Assembly (NCBI GenBank): GCA_022651245.1
Contig: JALCQM010000024.1
Span: 1 to 49,488, forward strand
DNA: 49,488 nt
DNA from: Lactobacillus sp.
GTDB lineage: Bacteria > Bacillota > Bacilli > Lactobacillales > Lactobacillaceae
Direction of reading: 5' to 3'
This document shows, one piece after another, positions 44,060-49,488 of this stretch. Positions within the stretch are counted from its first letter, which is position 1, and each line of letters opens with the position of its first letter. The translations under genes and the position numbers were made by a program. The notes beneath the pieces were generated by a model. That model was not told the origin of the DNA, searched no databases, and was given only the letters and a program-made list of their open reading frames with translations.

Positions 44060-45262
44060 ATGAAAAAGCCTCGCCCGTACCTATACGAAGTGGACATGAT
44101 GCGCATCATCTTCATTTTTGGGGTCTTATTGAATCACACCACGACCGCCTTTGCGCAAAGCATGACGGCGAGTTCTGGGTGGCCCCACATGCTCCTGTTG
44201 GCGACTCACCTCAGCATCCATTTCACCCGGATGGGCTTCATGTTCATGACCGGCCTGGTCTTAACCTTGAACTACTACCACAAAGATGACTGGCCAAATT
44301 TCTTCAAGAAACGCTTCGCCGGCTCTGGGTGGCCGTACCTCTTATGGAACTTCATCTTGATGGTGTTCGCCTTGATCGTTGGCGCCCCAGGCTTTAGCCT
44401 CGCTAACTTCACCAGCACTTACGCCAGTGCGATCTTACACGGCGACCAATTCTACATGTACTACATCTTAGTCACCTTACAGCTGTACTTGCTCTTCCCA
44501 GCCTTAGTCTGGCTGTTCAAGCAATTCCCAACGCGCCACCTCACGCTTTTGACAATCAGCTTTCTGCTCCAGCTAGGCTTGATGGTCGGCATCAAATACG
44601 GGTTGCCACATATCGACCGCAGCAACTGGCTATGGTGGTTCAAAGCCTACGGGGTGAACGTTTTCACCTACCAATTCTATTTCATCTTCGGCGCGTACAC
44701 ATCGCTGCATTACCAAGCCGTCGTTGCCTTCATCAAGCGCCACGCTAAAGCAATCGGTAGCAGTACCTTGGTTTTAGGCTTCGGCACGGTCGGCTATTAC
44801 TTCTGGAATCGCAGCGTCTTGGGCTTAGCCCACGACGCCGCCGTTTCCCCACACCAACCGTATATGTTGGTGTACGACACCATGATGATTATTTTCGTCT
44901 TCGGCGTCGGCAAACTTTATGCACGCTGGCGTCACCACGGCCTACCCGCGTGGCTAGACCGCTTCGTTAAAAATGGCGCCAAAGTCTCGTTCGGGATCTA
45001 CCTCGACCAAACCATCGGCTTGACCATCTTGCGCTGGTTGTTAAGCTTCACCAGCCTCCCTGATTGGGGCTACTTATTACTGATCCCGCTCGGCTATGTG
45101 CTCGTCTTAGCAATTAGCTTCGGAATCGCCTGGTTTTGCTACAAAGTCGCCCCGTTCGGCATCTTGATCGGGCGCCCCCAAATTCACCTCTTCAACCGTC
45201 AGAAAGGAGTGGTCACACATGACCCAACTTACCACACGACTATCCAATCAACTCAAAAATAA
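44060..45262 (+). CDS. acyltransferase-3 family membrane protein
   Basis: The 400-residue product has about ten membrane segments and opens YLYEVDMMRIIFIFGVLLNHTTTAFAQS, with the catalytic-type His of acyltransferase-3 enzymes. These move acyl groups onto extracellular sugars or lipids. GGAGG precedes the ATG. Its position between an importer ATPase and an acyl ligase is unusual. The last 44 bases overlap the ligase gene. Donor and acceptor are unknown. Confidence 0.85.
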   Translation: MKKPRPYLYEVDMMRIIFIFGVLLNHTTTAFAQSMTASSGWPHMLLLATHLSIHFTRMGFMFMTGLVLTLNYYHKDDWPNFFKKRFAGSGWPYLLWNFILMVFALIVGAPGFSLANFTSTYASAILHGDQFYMYYILVTLQLYLLFPALVWLFKQFPTRHLTLLTISFLLQLGLMVGIKYGLPHIDRSNWLWWFKAYGVNVFTYQFYFIFGAYTSLHYQAVVAFIKRHAKAIGSSTLVLGFGTVGYYFWNRSVLGLAHDAAVSPHQPYMLVYDTMMIIFVFGVGKLYARWRHHGLPAWLDRFVKNGAKVSFGIYLDQTIGLTILRWLLSFTSLPDWGYLLLIPLGYVLVLAISFGIAWFCYKVAPFGILIGRPQIHLFNRQKGVVTHDPTYHTTIQSTQK

Positions 45263-46748
45263 CCCCGACCGCACCTTGATCCGCGACACGAACCGCAGCG
45301 ACTGGTTCACCGGCCGCGATTTGCACCAAGACGTCGCCACGCTACAGGCCCTTTTTGCAAAAATGCCCCTCGGCCGCGGGGATCAGCTCTTGGTTTGCCT
45401 ACCGAATTCGGCCGTCTTTCCCGTGATCAATCAAGCCGCTTGGAACCTGGGCATCATCGTCCATCCCATCAGTCCCACCACGCCGATACCCGAATTGCTC
45501 GCGGATTTTGCCCAGCGCCAATACCCCGCATTGCTTTTGACCCCAGCATTGACTGCCGGGTTTACCGCGGCGCGCTTCGCCCACTCTGAACTGGTGCTGA
45601 ACACCGCCACCGTGCAAGTGCTTGCCGACCGCACCCAACTCGATGGCCGCGCCGACGTCGATCACTCCCCGGTTCAAGAAGACGACCTCGGTTTGATCCT
45701 GAACACGTCGGGCACCACCGGCAAGCCCAAGCGCGTGGGGTTGTCCCACCGGCGCCTGCTCAACGCCGCCAGCCATGACGCGGAATCGAATCATATGACC
45801 CCAGAAGACACCGCCATGATCACCATGCCGATGTTTCATATCAACGCCCAAGTCATGTCGACCTTATCCTCGCGCATCGCCAACGCCCGCATCGTGGTCA
45901 CCCCGAAGTTTTCCGCCTCCCATTTTTGGCAACAGGTGCACGACAACCACGTCACCTGGGTCAGCGTGGTACCGACGATCATCAGCTTCTTATTACTGAA
46001 TGAAAAAGCCAACGCGGCCTATGGGCGGCTGCAAGCGGGCATTCACTTGCGCTTCGTGCGCTCCAGCTCCTTTGCCCTACCAGAAGAGCGGCTGCGCGCC
46101 TTCCAAGACCGGTTCCACACGCTGGTGATCGAAGGCTATGGCATGACCGAGTCCGCCAGCCAGTGCACCACGAACCCGCACGACGCCCCGAAGATCGGCT
46201 CTGCCGGCTTACCATTCGGTACCGAGGTGCAGTTATTGATCGCAGGCGAGTTCACGTCCGCCCCAGGCGCCTTAGGCGAAATCGTGATCCGCGGCGACCA
46301 CGTGATCACCCACTACCTTGATGATGACAAGCCGGAATCGTTCAAAGACGGCTGGTTTTTAACCGGCGACCTCGGCTACTTCGACGAAGACGGCTACCTG
46401 TTCGTCAAAGGGCGTAAAAAAGAAATTATTTCTCGTGGCGGGGAGAAAGTGGCCCCGGCCCATGTCGAATCCGTTTTGAGCGCATTAGACTTCATCGAAC
46501 AACTTGCCGTCATCGGCATGCCTGACGACCTTTACGGCGAAGAAGTCACCGCCGTCATCATCGCCACGACCCCCGGCCTGAACGAAGCCGCCCAGCGCCA
46601 ACAAGTCCTCGCTTACGGCGCCAGTCACCTGGCGAAGTACGAGGCCCCGACCCGCGTCGAATTCATCCGTGAATTCCCGCGCAACACCACAGGCAAGATC
46701 TTGCGGCCGCAACTGCGCGACCAACTATTATCGGTAGGAGTTAACTAG
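45219..46748 (+). CDS. AMP-forming acyl-CoA synthetase/ligase
   Basis: The 509-residue ANL-superfamily enzyme activates a carboxylate as acyl-AMP and then a thioester. It has the P-loop LILNTSGTTGKPKRVGLSH near 149-167, EGYGMTES near 306, GWFLTGDLGYFDEDGYLFVKGR near 388 and the catalytic Lys in PRNTTGKILR near 493. The layout resembles oxalate-CoA ligase-like and long-chain ligases; the substrate is not readable. It starts behind AAAGGAG inside the acyltransferase gene. Confidence 0.9.
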   Translation: MTQLTTRLSNQLKNNPDRTLIRDTNRSDWFTGRDLHQDVATLQALFAKMPLGRGDQLLVCLPNSAVFPVINQAAWNLGIIVHPISPTTPIPELLADFAQRQYPALLLTPALTAGFTAARFAHSELVLNTATVQVLADRTQLDGRADVDHSPVQEDDLGLILNTSGTTGKPKRVGLSHRRLLNAASHDAESNHMTPEDTAMITMPMFHINAQVMSTLSSRIANARIVVTPKFSASHFWQQVHDNHVTWVSVVPTIISFLLLNEKANAAYGRLQAGIHLRFVRSSSFALPEERLRAFQDRFHTLVIEGYGMTESASQCTTNPHDAPKIGSAGLPFGTEVQLLIAGEFTSAPGALGEIVIRGDHVITHYLDDDKPESFKDGWFLTGDLGYFDEDGYLFVKGRKKEIISRGGEKVAPAHVESVLSALDFIEQLAVIGMPDDLYGEEVTAVIIATTPGLNEAAQRQQVLAYGASHLAKYEAPTRVEFIREFPRNTTGKILRPQLRDQLLSVGVN

Positions 46749-46749
46749 C

Positions 46750-47706
46750 ATGAAGAAAAAAGGGTTACTGATCACCTTACTGGTCATCATCATCGCCGCC
46801 GTCGCTTGGTTCGGCTACTCACAGTCCCACGACTCGAGCACCCAGAAACTGACCACCGTCACCATCGGCTACCAAAAAGCCGACCCGGTCGACATCTCCC
46901 GCGCCCGCGGGGAACTCGCCAAGAAGATGAAGAAGAAAGGCTACAAAGTGGTGTTCAAAGAATTCCAAGACGGCACCGCCTTAGCCACCGCTTTGAAGTC
47001 CGGCGACATCGACTACGCCCGCTTAGGTGACGTTCCGCCGGTCACCTCCCAAGCCAACGGCATGGGCTTCGTCTACATCGCCGCGGGCTCTGATAAGGTC
47101 AAAGGGTCCGGCATCGAAGTCAAAAAGGATTCCGGGATCAATTCCGTCGCCGCGTTGAAAGGCAAGACGATCGCCTACACCAAAGGCACCTCGGCCCAGT
47201 TCATGGTCATTCAGGCGCTGAAGAAAGCCGGCTTGACCACCAAAGACGTCAAGCTGGTCTCGATGGACCAAAGCGCAGCCGCCGTCGCCTTTTCTAAAGG
47301 GACCGTCGATGCCTGGGCGACTTGGGATCCTTACACCTCCACGGCCGAAGTCAACGCCAACGCTAAGTTGTTGGTCGATGACACCGGCTTAGCGAAGAAC
47401 CGTGACTTCGTGATCTCCTCGAAGAAATACGCCACCAGCCACAAAGCCGTCTCCAAACTCTTGGTCCAATACCTCTCCGAGGACATGGACTGGGCCAACA
47501 CCCACAAAACGCAGCTGACGACCATGTTGACCAAGATGCTCAAGCTCAAGAAGAGCATCGTCAAGCGCATGGTCGCACGCCGCGAGTATTCAATGGGCCA
47601 GGTGACTGCAAGTATCTTGAAAGAGCAACAGACGATCGCCGACGTTTTCTATGCACAAGGCCTGATCAGCAAAAAAATTGACGTCACCGACGCCACCATC
47701 AAATAA
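46750..47706 (+). CDS. SsuA/NMT1-type substrate-binding protein, membrane anchored
   Basis: The 318-residue product has an N-terminal hydrophobic helix (KGLLITLLVIIIAAVAWFGY) without a lipobox cysteine, so it is probably tethered by that helix. The binding domain follows: VTIGYQKADPVDISRARGEL, LKSGDIDYARLGDVPPV, LKGKTIAYTKGTSAQFMV and DAWATWDPYT, as in sulfonate/taurine-binding proteins. It starts one base after the ligase stop. It is the last gene of the operon. Confidence 0.9.
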   Translation: MKKKGLLITLLVIIIAAVAWFGYSQSHDSSTQKLTTVTIGYQKADPVDISRARGELAKKMKKKGYKVVFKEFQDGTALATALKSGDIDYARLGDVPPVTSQANGMGFVYIAAGSDKVKGSGIEVKKDSGINSVAALKGKTIAYTKGTSAQFMVIQALKKAGLTTKDVKLVSMDQSAAAVAFSKGTVDAWATWDPYTSTAEVNANAKLLVDDTGLAKNRDFVISSKKYATSHKAVSKLLVQYLSEDMDWANTHKTQLTTMLTKMLKLKKSIVKRMVARREYSMGQVTASILKEQQTIADVFYAQGLISKKIDVTDATIK

Positions 47707-47748
47707 GCAATCAAAGACAAGCTGAGACATAAAGCGGTTTTAGCCCAT

Positions 47749-47809
47749 AACACAAGCGCCATTGCGTCACGATTCGTTCCTTGAATCGCGGCGCAATGGC
47801 GTTTGTGTT
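47749..47809 (+). repeat. long hairpin, copy 2 of the GATTCGTTCCTT-loop family
   Basis: AACACAAGCGCCATTGCG pairs with CGCAATGGCGTTTGTGTT around the apex GATTCGTTCCTTGAATCGCG. See 3541-3600 for the first copy and the compensated stem. It may also work as a weak terminator (followed by TTTCTGG) for the transporter operon. Confidence 0.75.
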
Positions 47810-47898
47810 TCTGGGCGTTGCTTTTTGGAACGCGATTACTGATTTTTGTCTCGATCTCTTTTTGCTGTGTCGCACCGCCTATATTTGTTGTTAAGAAT

Positions 47899-47926
47899 TT
47901 GTTTTTTTCGCCATTCGGTGTAAAAT
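47899..47926 (+). promoter_or_regulatory. degV promoter
   Basis: TTGTTT (47899-47904) and TG-TAAAAT (-10 at 47921-47926) are 16 bases apart, 33 bases before the degV start. Confidence 0.6.
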
Positions 47927-47958
47927 TTCAGTATATGTCTTAATTCAAGGAGAACCTT

Positions 47959-48828
47959 ATGTATCAACTACTGACCGATTCAGCCTGTGATCTGCCTTAT
48001 CAAACCTTGCAAGACGCTGGCGTTGACTTCGTATCGATGCACGTCGACGTCGATGGCGTGCAGCACGTCGATGACCTTGGCGAAACCTTCGCCATCACCG
48101 ATCTCTACGCCCAGATTGCCAACGGCGTGATGCCAACCACCGCCCAGGTCAATGTCGGCCAGTTCGTCGACTTTTTCACCCCTTACGTCAAAGCCCAGCA
48201 GCCGCTTCTATACCTCGGCTTCTCGTCTGGTTTAAGCGGCACGTTCAACTCCGCGGTCCAAGCCAAGGCGATCTTGCTGGAAGACTACCCCGACGCCGAT
48301 ATCCGCTTAGTCGACTCCTTGGCCGCCAGCTGTGGCCTCGGGCTAATGGTGCTAGACGCGATTGCCAAACAAGCCGCTGGCACCAGCCGCGACGAGCTGG
48401 CCGACTGGCTAGAAGCCAACCGCCTACGCTACCGGCAATGGTTTACCGTCGACGACCTCAACTACCTCTACCACGGCGGCCGCTTGTCCCGGACCAGCGC
48501 GGCATTAGGCACGATGCTGCACATCAAGCCCGTCATGGATGTTGATACCGACGGCCATCTCCGGGTGGTCAAAAAAGCCCGCTCGCGGCAAAAGTCGCTG
48601 TACGCCTTGGCTGACGAAACCATTCAAGCCTTGGCCCACGACCCGGCGCACCAGGTGATCATTGCGACCACCCAGGCGCCTGAAGCCGCCGAAATCGTCC
48701 AAGCGCGGATCCACGCGACTTACCCAGAAACACCGATCCGCATCGAGGCCATCGGCGCCGCGATCGCTTCGCATACCGGATTAGGTTGCGTCGCCGTCTT
48801 CTCACTAGATGCAACACAACGGCAGTAA
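47959..48828 (+). CDS. DegV family fatty-acid-binding protein
   Basis: DegV/FakB proteins hold a fatty acid for phosphorylation by FakA. The 289-residue product begins YQLLTDSACDLPYQTL, has the ligand-contact segment LGFSSGLSGTFNSA near 91 and the motif DDLNYLYHGGRLSRTSAALG near 165-185. The domain is complete. AAGGAG lies upstream. It is a single-gene unit ended by the hairpin at 48836. Confidence 0.93.
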   Translation: MYQLLTDSACDLPYQTLQDAGVDFVSMHVDVDGVQHVDDLGETFAITDLYAQIANGVMPTTAQVNVGQFVDFFTPYVKAQQPLLYLGFSSGLSGTFNSAVQAKAILLEDYPDADIRLVDSLAASCGLGLMVLDAIAKQAAGTSRDELADWLEANRLRYRQWFTVDDLNYLYHGGRLSRTSAALGTMLHIKPVMDVDTDGHLRVVKKARSRQKSLYALADETIQALAHDPAHQVIIATTQAPEAAEIVQARIHATYPETPIRIEAIGAAIASHTGLGCVAVFSLDATQRQ

Positions 48829-48835
48829 AACTGCA

Positions 48836-48887
48836 ATGCCAATGCCCGCACACGACGATTCGGATCGTGTGCGGGCATTGGCATTTC
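48836..48887 (+). terminator. degV terminator
   Basis: A perfect 20-bp stem (48836-48855 with 48865-48884) around the loop CGATTCGGA is followed by TTTCC. It is unusually long for a terminator, and its apex GATTCG recalls the hairpin family at 3541 and 47749. Confidence 0.7.
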
Positions 48888-49093
48888 CAGATCATAGTTG
48901 CCGCGTTCGCGCCTCGAAAAGGCGACCACTAATTCGTCAAAACGGCAGCTTTTTCTCATCTCTATTTAATATATATGACGTTTTCTCGCTAAAATTTAAT
49001 ATCGAAAAATAAATTTTCTTTCATGTAAGCTATCCACCACCAAGGGTTTCCGAACGATTAGTCTAAAAAATTGTGCGTAAGTGACTCTCTTTT

Positions 49094-49123
49094 TTGGCCC
49101 TAAATTGCCTCTTTGTATATATA
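49094..49123 (+). promoter_or_regulatory. promoter before the right-edge folded region
   Basis: TTGGCC (49094-49099) is followed after 16 or 18 bases by TATATA (49116-49123 region). A transcript would start near 49130. Confidence 0.55.
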
Positions 49124-49129
49124 AGGGTC

Positions 49130-49488
49130 ACCGATCAGTCCCTTATCGCGACCACGTGAGTCGCTGGTATTCTGCCCCACAGAAACCAGCGCGGGGCACG
49201 TGCGGTCGCTGAAATCGGCGTGGGCCCACGCCGTTTTCGCCTAGCCATTGTGCCGATAGTGCGACCTTTCGTCTTATCGCCTCAGCCGGTTAGGCCCCTG
49301 TTGTCTGTCCCTTTAGCCTGGTTTACCCGATGTGCTAGTACGACGCGGCTATGGCCGGTCGGCTAGACGCATCACCGCAGGCACCCCCGCTGAGGTCGCG
49401 CGCCAAGATCGTTGCGACCCACCTGCACCATTGCCGCGCCTTGCGCGTGACCAAAGAGCATCCCGATACGCACGATACCGGCTAGCGT
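49130..49488 (+). ncRNA. candidate structured RNA, cut by the window end
   Basis: Nested pairings are clear: GCGACC 49148-49153 with GGTCGC 49204-49209; ACGTG 49154 with CACGT 49197; CGCTGGT 49162 with ACCAGCG 49185. Further on, GATGTG 49329 pairs with CGCATC 49368 enclosing CGGC-TATG-GCCG, and GCAGG 49377 pairs with CCTGC 49422 enclosing GGTCGC 49394/GCGACC 49414. An odd 16-base perfect palindrome (GGCGTGGGCCCACGCC) lies at 49217-49232. The strand is inferred from the promoter; class and 3' end are unknown. Confidence 0.5.

Larger units (their letters stand above)
48888..49488. other. 601-bp stretch to the window end: AT-rich spacer, then a GC-rich folded region
   Basis: Positions 48950-49090 are AT-rich with nothing I can assign. 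After about 49130 the sequence turns GC-rich, lacks a credible frame on either strand and folds strongly (see the RNA entry). Confidence 0.6.

Noticed and set aside
42519..47706. Complete aliphatic sulfonate utilisation operon
   Set aside because: No SsuD/SsuE monooxygenase or other sulfonate-cleaving enzyme is present, so only the transporter type can be named.

Overview
The window is a GC-rich chromosomal segment of a lactic acid bacterium of the Lactobacillaceae. The gene order, TTG/GTG starts, strong Shine-Dalgarno sites, ECF folate transporter, c-di-AMP receptor and flavin-based electron-transfer locus all fit. A high-GC genus such as Lacticaseibacillus or Schleiferilactobacillus is my inference; no 16S rRNA is present to fix it. 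The first two thirds is conserved core genome, mostly on the minus strand. The last third is accessory metabolism, mostly on the plus strand.

Layout. 0-2.3 kb: groES-groEL under a CIRCE operator. 2.4-3.5 kb: LCP cell-wall ligase. 4.0-10.1 kb: rex, an ABC-F protein, a HAD phosphatase and the t6A genes tsaD-rimI-tsaB. 10.3-11.0 kb: folT under a THF riboswitch. 11.5-13.2 kb: asparaginase and an HhH-GPD glycosylase, followed by a compact cluster of DnaA-box-like sites. 13.2-21.0 kb: acyl-ACP thioesterase, rsmI, yabA, holB, darA, tmk, yaaL, recR, ebfC, dnaX, SRP RNA, tadA. 21.1-26.2 kb: PucR-type regulator, a gene-free kilobase with a strongly promoted structured RNA and tandem hairpin repeats, a methyltransferase and mprF. 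26.3-31.4 kb: rplL-rplJ with L10 leader, rplA, rplK, an MFS pump, nusG, secE, rpmG. 31.5-32.8 kb: a solitary TnpB element.

32.9-41.3 kb is a flavin-based extracellular electron transfer (FLEET/EET) locus arranged as two divergent arms. The minus arm is pplA, apbE/fmnB and two tandem UbiA prenyltransferases. The plus arm is ndh2, eetA, eetB and dmkB. ndh2 feeds NADH electrons to a demethylmenaquinone made by the UbiA/DmkB enzymes. ApbE/FmnB flavinylates the lipoprotein PplA, and EetA/EetB serve flavin supply and the membrane step. A good match to the Rex operator overlaps the ndh2 promoter, and rex itself lies in this window.

41.7-48.8 kb: a SigH/ComX-like sigma factor, an unusual five-gene operon (SsuC-type permease, SsuB-type ATPase, acyltransferase-3, AMP-forming acyl ligase, membrane-anchored SsuA-type binding protein) and DegV. 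The right edge is a GC-rich, ORF-poor, strongly folding stretch behind a promoter, cut by the window end.

The least explained content is non-coding: (i) an orphan structured RNA near 22.5 kb; (ii) a family of about 124-bp hairpin repeats with compensatory changes, in tandem at 22.1-22.3 and 41.3-41.6 kb and in transcription sense at both places; (iii) the structured right edge; (iv) two further hairpin families behind genes. All database comparisons remain to be done.
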